DNA from: Rhodanobacter sp.
Lineage (GTDB): Bacteria; Pseudomonadota; Gammaproteobacteria; Xanthomonadales; Rhodanobacteraceae
Assembly: GCA_004298015.1 (NCBI GenBank)
Contig: SCSE01000083.1
Coordinates: 1 to 64,000, forward strand
Direction: 5' to 3'
Length of the DNA: 64,000 bases
Shown here: positions 52,119 through 60,890 of the stretch, piece after piece
How the letters are laid out: the number at the start of each line of letters is the position of its first letter
Numbering within the stretch: the first letter of the stretch is position 1
Program-made: the position numbers and the translations under genes
Notes under the pieces: model-generated
What the model was told of the DNA's origin: nothing
The model's database searches: none
Seen by the model: the letters and a program-made list of their open reading frames with translations, nothing else

Positions 52119-53993
52119 TCAGGCGGCGCGACGTTTCAGATGTACCAGCAGCAGCGAGATCGCCGCAGGGGTGATGCCGCTGACCCGTGCCGCCTGACCC
52201 AGCGTGGCGGGCTGCGAGTGCTTGAGCTTCAACAGCACCTCGGCCGACAGACCGCGCACCTTGTCGTAGTCGAAACCGGCCGGGATCGCGGTGTGCTCGT
52301 TGCGGCGCTGGCGCTCGATCTCCTCGCGCTGACGCTCGAGGTAGCCGGCATACTTGATCTGCACCTCGACCTGCGCGGCCACGTCCTCGCGCGTCACCAT
52401 CGGGCCGAGCTCGGCTACGGTGGCTAGTTTTGCGTAGTCGATCTCGGGCCGACGCAGCAATTCCAGCGCGCTGGTCTCGCGGCTGACCGCCAGCCCCAGC
52501 TGGCGTTCGACCGCCGCGCCCAGCGCATTGGCCGGCCCGGCCCACAAGCTGGCCAGGCGCTGGGTTTCGCGCTCCACCGCCTCGCGCTTGATGCGCAAGG
52601 CGTCATGGCGGGCCGGCGGCACTACGCCCAGCGCATGGCCGATCCCGGTCAGGCGCAGATCGGCGTTGTCTTCGCGCAGGTGCAGCCGGTACTCCGCGCG
52701 CGAGGTGAACATGCGGTAGGGCTCGATGGTGCCGTTGCTGGTCAGGTCGTCGATCAGCACCCCGATGTACGCCTCGTCGCGACGCGGGTACCACGGCGCC
52801 TTGCCCTGCACCGCCAGCGCGGCGTTCAAGCCGGCAATCAGACCCTGCGCCGCAGCTTCCTCATACCCGGTGGTGCCATTGATCTGGCCGGCGAAGTAGA
52901 GACCCGCCAGCGCACGGGTTTCCAGCCACGGCTGCAGGCCACGCGGGTCGAAGTAGTCGTATTCGATGGCGTAGCCGGGGCGGGTGATATGGGCGTTCTC
53001 GAAACCCCGAATCGACTGCACCAGGGCCAGCTGCACATCGTAGGGAAGCGAGGTGGAGATCCCGTTCGGGTAGATCTCGAAGGTATCCAGCCCCTCCGGT
53101 TCGATGAAGATCTGGTGCGAGGACTTGTCGGCGAAGCGCACCACCTTGTCCTCGATCGACGGGCAGTAACGCGGACCCACACCCTCGATCTGGCCGCTGT
53201 ACAGCGGCGAGCGATGCAGCGCATCACGAATCAGTTCATGGGTGCGCTCGGAGGTATGAGTGATCCAGCAGCTGACCTGGGCCGGATGGGCATCGCGTGA
53301 GCCGAGGTAGGAAAACACCGGCGTGGGCGTGTCGCCGGGCTGCTCCTCGAGTCCGCTGAAGTCGATGCTGCGCCGGTCGATGCGCGGGGGCGTGCCGGTC
53401 TTCAGCCGATCCGCCGCCACCGGCAGCTCGCGCAGCTTGCGCGCCAGCGTGGTGGCCGGCGGATCGCCGGCGCGGCCACCGGCGTACTGTGCCGCGCCGA
53501 TGTGGATCTTGCCGGCGAGAAACGTGCCGGCGGTGAGCACCACGGCCCTCGCCCTGAACGACAGGCCCATTTGCGTCACCACCCCGCAAACCCGACCGTT
53601 CTCGATGATCAGGTCGTCCGCCGCCTGCTGGAACAGCTGCAGGTTGGGCTGGGTTTCCACCTGCTTCCGTATGGCAGCCTTGTACAGCGCGCGATCGGCC
53701 TGGCAGCGCGTTGCCCGCACCGCCGGTCCCTTGGAGCGATTCAGCGTGCGCCACTGGATGCCGGCAAGATCGGCGGCACCGGCCATCGCCCCGCCCAGCG
53801 CGTCGATCTCCTTCACCAGATGCCCCTTGCCGATGCCACCGATCGCCGGATTGCAGCTCATCTGGCCGATCGTCTCGATGTTGTGGCTGAGCAACAGCGT
53901 GCGAGCATCGCAGCGCGCAGCGGCCAAGGCCGCTTCGGTGCCGGCGTGGCCACCACCGATCACGATGACGTCATAGTGCGTGGGGTGTTGCAT
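52119..53993 (-). CDS. mnmG: tRNA uridine-34 modification enzyme MnmG (GidA)
   Basis: A 624-residue FAD enzyme that, with MnmE, adds carboxymethylaminomethyl groups to uridine-34 of certain tRNAs. The start is ATG 53993 ([26 protein letters not shown]), giving GxGxxG FAD binding. [36 protein letters not shown] and [20 protein letters not shown] are family signatures; the C-terminal helical domain is complete. Its upstream neighbour on the other side of 54,000 is a gene-free, structured region. Confidence 0.96.
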   Translation of the reverse strand: MQHPTHYDVIVIGGGHAGTEAALAAARCDARTLLLSHNIETIGQMSCNPAIGGIGKGHLVKEIDALGGAMAGAADLAGIQWRTLNRSKGPAVRATRCQADRALYKAAIRKQVETQPNLQLFQQAADDLIIENGRVCGVVTQMGLSFRARAVVLTAGTFLAGKIHIGAAQYAGGRAGDPPATTLARKLRELPVAADRLKTGTPPRIDRRSIDFSGLEEQPGDTPTPVFSYLGSRDAHPAQVSCWITHTSERTHELIRDALHRSPLYSGQIEGVGPRYCPSIEDKVVRFADKSSHQIFIEPEGLDTFEIYPNGISTSLPYDVQLALVQSIRGFENAHITRPGYAIEYDYFDPRGLQPWLETRALAGLYFAGQINGTTGYEEAAAQGLIAGLNAALAVQGKAPWYPRRDEAYIGVLIDDLTSNGTIEPYRMFTSRAEYRLHLREDNADLRLTGIGHALGVVPPARHDALRIKREAVERETQRLASLWAGPANALGAAVERQLGLAVSRETSALELLRRPEIDYAKLATVAELGPMVTREDVAAQVEVQIKYAGYLERQREEIERQRRNEHTAIPAGFDYDKVRGLSAEVLLKLKHSQPATLGQAARVSGITPAAISLLLVHLKRRAA

Positions 53994-53999
53994 GGGTCT

Positions 54000-54521
54000 G
54001 CCCTGACGGTGCAAAAAGTGACGAATGAGGTCGCTATGGTAACGCCGGCAACGCTCCACCAGTCATGCTCAATGGATGGCATCGTTTTTGCTTTACCTTC
54101 TTTGCACTTCCATGGGCAGACGCTGCGCATACCGCGCGCCGAGATCGGACGGACAGGGGTCTGATTGCGTACCGGGGGAGGAAGCAAGACGGCATCCTTC
54201 GGGATGCCGTCGCCTTTTCAGGCCCTGAAACGTCAAGGCCCCGCGGCTGGAAAGCCTGCGGGGCCTTGGGTTGTACAGATCTGGCGCCCGGCGGTCTCAG
54301 GAACAGGGGGAATCCAGGATGACCGTATTGCCGAGCGCCAGAAACCGGAAAACTTGCGGATGAAAGAAGCTGCGTTTCCTCCGACGCAGGGCGATAATTA
54401 CTCCGCGCGCGTGAACATGCAGTGACTAAAACGGAAAATCGTGCCGGTTCACGGCAGCTGCTGACGTGCAGCGTCAGTCACGCGATAGAAGCCACCGACA
54501 CCTTGTGATTTAGGGCACACA
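54000..54521. other. Hairpin-rich noncoding region, candidate small RNA(s)
   Basis: No credible protein gene. Four hairpins follow one another on the plus strand: 54188-54211 (10-bp perfect stem, TTCG loop, then GCCTTTT, a good terminator), 54235-54267 (10-bp perfect stem), 54280-54342 (8-bp outer stem TCTGGCGC/GCGCCAGA with an inner CGGTC/GACCG helix), and 54370-54389 (6-bp stem). The mnmG promoter must be at the left edge. The first hairpin would end a short plus-strand transcript; the third looks like a folded RNA domain. Family unknown to me. Confidence 0.4.
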
Positions 54522-54539
54522 TTGGCATGGCCGTTGCAT
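54522..54539 (+). promoter_or_regulatory. Sigma-54 (RpoN) promoter
   Basis: TTGGCATGGCCGTTGCAT matches the consensus YTGGCACG-N4-TTGCW at all but one core position. The invariant GG (54524-54525) and GC (54536-54537) are exactly 10 bp apart. It lies 36 bp upstream of the small gene at 54576, which has a good ribosome binding site. Confidence 0.75.
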
Positions 54540-54575
54540 CCCTCTTTTCACGCAACCTTAAAGAGGGACGTCGAG

Positions 54576-54761
54576 ATGGACATGAGCATCAACTTTGAAC
54601 CGGTCTACCCGCGCCATGACCTGCTGGTCGAGCTGGGCCAGGTGGAAATGGCCATCGATCGCCTGAGCGAGCGTGACGATCATCAGCGCCGGGTACTGCA
54701 GCCGCGACTGGAGTCACGCATGAACAGCCTGCTGGAAGCCCTGAATCACCTGGACGTCTGA
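54576..54761 (+). CDS. Small 61-residue protein under sigma-54 control
   Basis: ATG 54576 is preceded by AAGAGGGAC, a strong ribosome binding site, and by a sigma-54 promoter. The protein is soluble and helical, with a probable two-helix hairpin (LLVELGQVEMAIDRLSERDDHQRRVLQPRLESRMNSLLEALNHLDV). No domain is recognised. Sigma-54 genes in this order serve pili, flagella, nitrogen and stress responses, so an environmental-response role is likely but unproven. A frame starting at 54522 would overlap the promoter and is not credible. Confidence 0.65.
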   Translation: MDMSINFEPVYPRHDLLVELGQVEMAIDRLSERDDHQRRVLQPRLESRMNSLLEALNHLDV

Positions 54762-54890
54762 ATCTGCTGGCGTCCCGATGACAACCACGCCACGTGCGTG
54801 GCATGTTGCGAGCAGGCCGATCCATCGCGCCCCGCAACAGCTCCGATCCAACAACCTGCCCGAACTACGGATGAGCCGTGGACTCGACGC

Positions 54891-57545
54891 TCAATGCACA
54901 AGCACACCGTCGACAATTTCCGCCAGGTTGCGTGAAAGCCCTTCGCGCGCGACCAGCTTGGCCAACGCGTCATGCGCGGCGCCACGGCGTTGCGGTTCCA
55001 GCCGCTGCCAGCCATTGAAGGCGGTCGCCAGCCGTGCAGCCAGCTGCGGGTTCAAGGCATCGAGCGTGACCAGCCGGTCCGCCAGAAAGCGATAGCCGGC
55101 CCCGTCGGCACGATGAAAGCCGCTCGGATTGCCGCGGACGAACGCGCCCAGCAATGCCTGCACCCGGTTTGGATTGCGCAGTGTGAATGCGGGGTCGGCC
55201 TCCAGCGCCAGCACCCGCTCCAGCGCGTTCTCGCCAGGCACCGTCGCCTGCACCGCAAACCACTTGTCCAGCGCCAGCGGGTTGTCAGCACGGTCGCGGC
55301 GATAAGCCTGCAAAATCTCCTCGCCCTCCGCACTGTGGCAGCGCAGCAGCACGCCCAGGGCGGTGATCCGTTCGGTCATGCCGCTTGCCGCCCGGTACAG
55401 ACCCGCCGCCATGCGGCAAGCACGCGCGCTGTCGATCAGCGACAGCAGCTCAAGCACCCGCCGCCTGAGCCGACGCCGGGCCTGGCTTGCCGCGTCCAGT
55501 GCCACGCCTTCGCTGCCGGGCAGGTTGCGATAGCACTGTTGCAAGGCCTCCATGCCCAGCCGCTCGGCCAGTCGTTGCTGCAGGCTCTGACGCAGGATGT
55601 GGATGCGTTGTGGGTCGACTTCGGTCTCGCGTTCCGCCAACTCGATTTCACCCGGCGGGGTCAGCAGATCCGCCAGCAAGGCGTGATCAAGCCCCGGGCT
55701 GTCGAACAACTGTGCCAGCGCGTCGCACCAGGCCGACAACGCGCCGCTGGTGGTACCGTCGCGCAACTCTTCGTAGGCCCGCGCCGCCAGCTGCTGGCCC
55801 GCCTCCCAGCGATTGAAGCCGTCGATATCGTGAGCCAGCAGCAGGGCCAACTCATCCGGCGCATAGTCGCACTCCAGAATCACCGGCGCGGAGAACCCGC
55901 GCAGCAGTGACGGAATCGGCGCCGCGTCGATACCGCAAAACACGAACTGCTGCTCGCCTTCGGCCAGCACCAGCACCCGCTCGTCGAGCGCATCCCCCGT
56001 TTCGCCCTGCAGCCGCAGGGGCAGCATGTCGCCACGACGCGAGAACAGCGCCAGCTTGACCGGAATCGGCAACGGTGGCGAAGCCTCCCGACCGGAACCG
56101 GCTGCCCGGGTCCGTTGCGACAGCACCAGGGTGTATTCCTTGCGCGCGGCATCGTAATGGCCACGCGCGATCAGCCGCGGTGTGCCCGGCCGGCCATACC
56201 ACGCCAGGTACGGCATCAGATCGATGTGGTTGGCCTGGCCCAGCGCGCCAAGGAAGTCCTCCAGCGTGGCAGCACGCCCGTCATTGCGCTCGAAATACCG
56301 ATCCATGCCGCGGCGGAAGCCGGCCTGACCGAGACGACCGGCCAGCATGCGCACCAGCTCGGCGCCCTTCTCGTAGACGGTGGCGGTATAGAAGTTGTTG
56401 ATCTCGCTGTACTGCGCCGGACGCACCGGGTGGGCCAGCGGGCCGGCATCCTCGGGAAACTGCGCGCGCCGCAGCAACGCCACATCCTCGATGCGTTTGA
56501 GCGGTGCCGAGTTCATGTCGGCCGAAAAACTCTGCTCGCGGAATACGGTGAGTCCTTCCTTCAGCGACAGCTGGAACCAATCGCGGCAAGTCACCCGGTT
56601 GCCGCTCCAGTTGTGGAAATACTCGTGCGCAACCACGGCTTCGACGTGCCGGTATTCATCGTCCGTGCTGCTGTCCGGGTCGGCCAGCAGGTATTTGGCA
56701 TTGAAGATGTTGAGACCCTTGTTCTCCATCGCGCCCATGTTGAAATCATGGGTGGCGACGATATGGAAGGTGTCCAGGTCGTAGTTGCGCCCGTAGGTCT
56801 GTTCATCCCAGCGCATCGAGCGCTCCAGCGCATCCATCGCGTAATGACAGCGCTCGATGACGTCGGCCTCGGACCAGATCTTCAGCGTCACCGCGCGACC
56901 TTCGGCGGTGACATAGTCGCGCGCGATGTGCTGCAGGCGACCGGCCACCAGGGCGAACAGGTAGCTGGGCTTGGGGTGTGGATCGACGAAACGTGCCCAA
57001 TGACGGCCATCCGCCAGCTCGCCGCAGCCATCGGTGTTGCCGCCGGCCAGCAGCACCGGAAAGCGCGCGCGGTCCGCGCGCAGGGTCACGGTATAGCGCG
57101 ACTGCACGTCGGGGCGGTCGGGAAAGAACGTGATATGGCGAAAACCCTCGGCCTCGCACTGGGTCAGCAAGAACCCGTTCTCCGGCGCACCGGACAGGTA
57201 CAACCCTTCCAGCGCGGTGTTGGCGGCCGGCTGCAGGCGCACGCGGGTTTCCAGTACGCTGCCGTCGGCGGCACCCTCAACCTCCAGCACCCCCCCCGCC
57301 TGGCGATACGCCGTACCGGGCAACTCCCTGCCGTCCAGCACGATCGACAGCAGTTGCAGATTTTCGCCGTCCAGGCGCAATACCTGATCTTGCGCGGGAT
57401 CGCGGCGCAGGTGCAGCCGCGCCGTCACTTCCGTGGTCTCGATGCCGAGGTCGAATACCAGTTCGACGGTATCCACCCGCCATGCCGGCGGTTGGTAGTC
57501 ACTGAGGTGGATCAGAGCGGGCTTTGACGCGTGCAGTACATTCAT
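54891..57545 (-). CDS. pepN: Aminopeptidase N
   Basis: An 884-residue M1 zinc aminopeptidase, cytoplasmic, acting on N-terminal residues of peptides. The exopeptidase motif GAMENKGLNIF and the zinc site HEYFHNWSGNRVTCRDWFQLSLKEG (His-Glu...His with Glu 19 residues on) are complete. The N-terminal beta domain, catalytic domain and the long C-terminal helical domain give the normal length of bacterial PepN. It is a single gene, divergent from the aldose epimerase-like gene with 72 bp between. Confidence 0.96.
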   Translation of the reverse strand: MNVLHASKPALIHLSDYQPPAWRVDTVELVFDLGIETTEVTARLHLRRDPAQDQVLRLDGENLQLLSIVLDGRELPGTAYRQAGGVLEVEGAADGSVLETRVRLQPAANTALEGLYLSGAPENGFLLTQCEAEGFRHITFFPDRPDVQSRYTVTLRADRARFPVLLAGGNTDGCGELADGRHWARFVDPHPKPSYLFALVAGRLQHIARDYVTAEGRAVTLKIWSEADVIERCHYAMDALERSMRWDEQTYGRNYDLDTFHIVATHDFNMGAMENKGLNIFNAKYLLADPDSSTDDEYRHVEAVVAHEYFHNWSGNRVTCRDWFQLSLKEGLTVFREQSFSADMNSAPLKRIEDVALLRRAQFPEDAGPLAHPVRPAQYSEINNFYTATVYEKGAELVRMLAGRLGQAGFRRGMDRYFERNDGRAATLEDFLGALGQANHIDLMPYLAWYGRPGTPRLIARGHYDAARKEYTLVLSQRTRAAGSGREASPPLPIPVKLALFSRRGDMLPLRLQGETGDALDERVLVLAEGEQQFVFCGIDAAPIPSLLRGFSAPVILECDYAPDELALLLAHDIDGFNRWEAGQQLAARAYEELRDGTTSGALSAWCDALAQLFDSPGLDHALLADLLTPPGEIELAERETEVDPQRIHILRQSLQQRLAERLGMEALQQCYRNLPGSEGVALDAASQARRRLRRRVLELLSLIDSARACRMAAGLYRAASGMTERITALGVLLRCHSAEGEEILQAYRRDRADNPLALDKWFAVQATVPGENALERVLALEADPAFTLRNPNRVQALLGAFVRGNPSGFHRADGAGYRFLADRLVTLDALNPQLAARLATAFNGWQRLEPQRRGAAHDALAKLVAREGLSRNLAEIVDGVLVH

Positions 57546-57617
57546 GGCAACAACGGACGTCGCTGGAAATGGGGTCTGTCAGGCTAACATGCAGCTTTCC
57601 AACAGCAAGGAAATCGG

Positions 57618-58616
57618 ATGACACGCTACACGGCAGAGTCGACCCGACTGGGCGAGCAGGAGATCGTGGTGTTGACCGATGGGTCCGGCCACCGAAGACT
57701 GCGTATCGCACGACACGGTGCCGTCCTGCTCGGCTTCGAGGTGCTGCGAAACGGCGCGATGCAGGATCTTGCCGACGGCTACCGTGACGCCGACGAGATC
57801 GTCCGCCGCCCCGGTTCGCGCTTCGCCATCATGGTGCCGTTTGCCGGACGCATCGGCGCAGCGCGCTACCGCTTCGATGGCCAGCTGCAGGATCTGCAGC
57901 CCGGCGTCACCGGGCCGGAACGGGCCAGCCGTCACGGCTTCGTGCGCGGTGTGGATTTTTCCATCGACACCCTGCACGCCGACGATGATGGCGCACGCGT
58001 CACCCTCAGCACCGCGGCGATCCGCCCGCAGCCTGGCTACCCGCATGCGATCGACCTCAGCGTCAGCTTCATCCTGGATGCCAAGGGGCTGACCCTGGAA
58101 ACCCTGATGCGCAACGTCGGCAATCAGGCGGCGCCTTGCTTCTTCGGCTGGCATCCGTATTTTCGCCTGTCCACGGGCGGCATCGAGGACTGGCAGCTGC
58201 AGATCCCCGCCCAGACGCTGATTCGCACCGACGCGCAGCTGATTCCGCTCGCCGGTGCCGCGGCCTACGTGCCGCTGGACGATGTGCCGGCGCTGGATTT
58301 TCGCGAACCGCGACGGATCGGCGACGCCATCATCGATCAGGAATACCGCGATCTCGATGCCGATCCGGACGGTCGCATCCGCACCCGACTGCGCGACCCG
58401 GCCAGCGGGCTGGGCATCGCGGTGTGGCAGCAGCACGGGGTGATGCATGCGTTCACCGCGGACACCGTCAGCCGGGATGTGCGGCGCGCGGTCGCGCTGG
58501 AGCCGATGGAGTGCATGGCCGATGCATTCAGTCGACCCGACTGTGCAGCGGCAATCCGCCTGCTGCCCGGTGCCGAGCGACGATTCCGCTGTGGCGTGGA
58601 GGTCGATCCCTCATGA
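57618..58616 (+). CDS. Aldose 1-epimerase-like sugar mutarotase
   Basis: A 332-residue enzyme of the galactose mutarotase fold. RFAIMVPFAGRIGAARYRFDG, RHGFVRGVDF and the catalytic region PCFFGWHPYFRL, with its His, are visible; C-terminal AFSRPDCAAAIRLLPGAERRF completes the fold. It interconverts alpha and beta forms of an aldose; the exact sugar is unknown. Its stop overlaps the ATG of the dehydratase gene (ATGA, 58613-58616), so they form a two-gene operon. RBS AAGGAAA precedes the ATG. Confidence 0.82.
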   Translation: MTRYTAESTRLGEQEIVVLTDGSGHRRLRIARHGAVLLGFEVLRNGAMQDLADGYRDADEIVRRPGSRFAIMVPFAGRIGAARYRFDGQLQDLQPGVTGPERASRHGFVRGVDFSIDTLHADDDGARVTLSTAAIRPQPGYPHAIDLSVSFILDAKGLTLETLMRNVGNQAAPCFFGWHPYFRLSTGGIEDWQLQIPAQTLIRTDAQLIPLAGAAAYVPLDDVPALDFREPRRIGDAIIDQEYRDLDADPDGRIRTRLRDPASGLGIAVWQQHGVMHAFTADTVSRDVRRAVALEPMECMADAFSRPDCAAAIRLLPGAERRFRCGVEVDPS

Positions 58617-59578
58617 AGATGCCGGAGAACAACGCGGCGCTGCCGGACATCGGCCAGATCCACGATGCCGCCGCTCGTATCGCACCGCACGCCCGGATCA
58701 CACCCGTATTGCGCAGCGCGGTGCTGGACGCACTGACCGGCGCCGAGCTGCATTTCAAGTGCGAGAACCTGCAACGTGGCGGCGCCTTCAAGTTTCGCGG
58801 GGCCTGCAATGCGGTATGGGCACTGAGCGAGGCGCAGGCAGCACACGGCGTGGTCACCCATTCGTCGGGCAATCATGGCAATGCACTGGCGCTGGCCGCT
58901 GCCACCCGCGGCATCAGCGCCCACGTGGTGATTCCCGAGGGCGCGGTGCAGGCCAAGGTCGCGGCGATCCAGCGCGCTGGCGCGATCCTGCACCGTTGCG
59001 CGCCGACCCAGGCGGCACGCGAGCAGGCTGCGACCGAGGTACAGCAGCGTAGCGGCGCGGTGCTGGTTCACCCGTATGCCGACACCCAGGTCATGGCCGG
59101 CCAGGGCACCGTGGCGCTGGAACTGCTGCGGCAGGCCGAAGGGCTGGACAGCTTGATCACCCCGATCGGTGGCGGTGGGCTGGCCAGCGGCACGGCCATC
59201 GTGGCGCATGCGCACGATCCGGCGCTGCAGCTGTTCGGCGCCGAACCGCAGGGCGCCGATGACGCGGCACAGTCACTGGCTCAGGATGCACGCCTCGACT
59301 CGATGACGCCCGACACGCTGTGCGATGGATTGCGCGCACTGATCGGCGCATCCAACTTCGAGGCCTTGCGCCAGCATCGCGTGACCGTGATCACCGTCAG
59401 CGACCGCGAGACGATTGCGGCGATGCAACTGCTGTGGTCGGAACTGAAAATGGTGGTGGAAGTTTCCAGCGCCACGGTGCTGGCAGCGTTGTTGAAAAAA
59501 CCTGCGCAGTTCGCCGGGCGGCGGGTCGGCGTGGTGCTCACCGGCGGCAACGTCGATCTGCAGGCGCTGCCCTGGTAG
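58613..59578 (+). CDS. PLP-dependent threonine/serine dehydratase-like enzyme
   Basis: A 321-residue fold-type II PLP enzyme starting at ATG 58613. The PLP lysine is in FKFRGACNA near residue 60; SSGNHGNALALAA binds the substrate carboxylate and GGGGLASGTA the phosphate. The sequence lacks the C-terminal regulatory domain of IlvA, so it resembles catabolic threonine dehydratase or serine racemase/dehydratase. It follows the epimerase gene by an ATGA overlap. The usual reaction would give a 2-oxo acid and ammonia. Confidence 0.85.
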   Translation: MKMPENNAALPDIGQIHDAAARIAPHARITPVLRSAVLDALTGAELHFKCENLQRGGAFKFRGACNAVWALSEAQAAHGVVTHSSGNHGNALALAAATRGISAHVVIPEGAVQAKVAAIQRAGAILHRCAPTQAAREQAATEVQQRSGAVLVHPYADTQVMAGQGTVALELLRQAEGLDSLITPIGGGGLASGTAIVAHAHDPALQLFGAEPQGADDAAQSLAQDARLDSMTPDTLCDGLRALIGASNFEALRQHRVTVITVSDRETIAAMQLLWSELKMVVEVSSATVLAALLKKPAQFAGRRVGVVLTGGNVDLQALPW

Positions 59579-59604
59579 CCGCGCAGGCGTTTCGCCTCAC
59601 CACA

Positions 59605-60720
59605 TCAACCCAACGCACCCTCCACCGAGGTGGCCTTGGTCGCGGGCGCGGCGGACTCGACGACGGTGTCGACGGGTGCTGCGTGCACCAAGGCATGCAG
59701 GTCGAGCTGGCCGACCGGAATCGGCCGGTAATTTTCACCGAAGGCCACCTCGCCCGGCGTCCAGCCGGCACGGCACCATACCGCGCCCCAGAAGCGCTTC
59801 AGCGCCACCCAGTGCAGGCCGACCAGCCCGTAGTTGTTGTCGGCGTCGACCAGCGGATCGCCGACGCCGGTGGGGCGCGGCGCCTCGCCGTACAACGCGG
59901 TGCCAAACAGCACGTCCCACACCGTGAACACCTGACCGTAATTGCAGTTGTGCAGCGTTGGCCGCTCCGGATCGACCAGCATGTGATGCAGGCGATGGAA
60001 CTTCGGGTCGACGAACACCCGCTCGAATACCCGACCGAAACCGATCCGCACGTTCGCATGCGAGAAATTCTGCGCCAGCTCACCGAGCAGCATCAGCCAG
60101 GCGAACTCGTCCGGCTGCACCCCGATCACCAGGCCGACCACGGCCAGGATCATCGACTGGATGAAGCCGTCCACCAGACTGCCGCGGTCGTTGGTCCAGC
60201 AGCTCATCTGACGCTGGCTGTGATGCATGCTGTGCAACGCCCACCACCACGGAATCGCATGCTGGGTGCGATGCATCCAGTAGTAGACGAAGTCGTAGAT
60301 CACGTAATAGAACAGGAACAGCAGCAACGGGTGCTGGTCGAACCACGGGATCAGATGAACGATCGCCAGCGGCGAACTGCTGGCGGTATTCGCGTCGGTA
60401 CCGCCGAACAGATGACTGAACGGCGTCAGCACCAGGTAGGTGAACAGCGGAAAGATGCCCAGCAGCATCATCAGCGTGTAATTGCGATCGACCCGGGTCA
60501 GCCGGCGGTCGCTCCAGCGCTCGGCCGGCACCCAGCTTTCCAGCGGCCGGAAGATGAAGCCGATGATCGACACCTGCAACGCGGCAATCAGCAGCGCCTC
60601 GGCAATCTGCCGTGGATCACCGGCCAGACCATTGACATGCAGCAACGTCAGCAGCGGGACGACCGCATGGTCGCTGAGCCAGGAAATCAGGGAAGGCCAG
60701 AGGTGGGAAAGATCAGGCAT
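59605..60720 (-). CDS. Sterol desaturase/fatty acid hydroxylase-like membrane protein
   Basis: A 371-residue polytopic protein, start ATG 60720. The di-iron histidine boxes of the family are present: HRTQH, HSMHH and HRLHH, separated as in sterol desaturases and fatty acid hydroxylases. About four to five membrane segments surround them. The C-terminal 70 residues form a soluble tail. Bacterial members oxidise lipids or related substrates; the substrate here is unknown. It converges on the dehydratase gene and is divergent from the prolyl oligopeptidase gene. Confidence 0.85.
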   Translation of the reverse strand: MPDLSHLWPSLISWLSDHAVVPLLTLLHVNGLAGDPRQIAEALLIAALQVSIIGFIFRPLESWVPAERWSDRRLTRVDRNYTLMMLLGIFPLFTYLVLTPFSHLFGGTDANTASSSPLAIVHLIPWFDQHPLLLFLFYYVIYDFVYYWMHRTQHAIPWWWALHSMHHSQRQMSCWTNDRGSLVDGFIQSMILAVVGLVIGVQPDEFAWLMLLGELAQNFSHANVRIGFGRVFERVFVDPKFHRLHHMLVDPERPTLHNCNYGQVFTVWDVLFGTALYGEAPRPTGVGDPLVDADNNYGLVGLHWVALKRFWGAVWCRAGWTPGEVAFGENYRPIPVGQLDLHALVHAAPVDTVVESAAPATKATSVEGALG

Positions 60721-60890
60721 GGTGGTGATGGTGTGGCATATCGATACGTCGAGCCGCCAATCCTGCACGCGCTTTCTTTCCCGACCGTTTCACCCTGGGG
60801 GCTGTCGGACGTTGCTCGGCCGGTCCGCGGATGCACGCGACGCGCGCCGGGGTTACCCTGCGCATTCGATTGATTGCCGGACTGTCGCTC

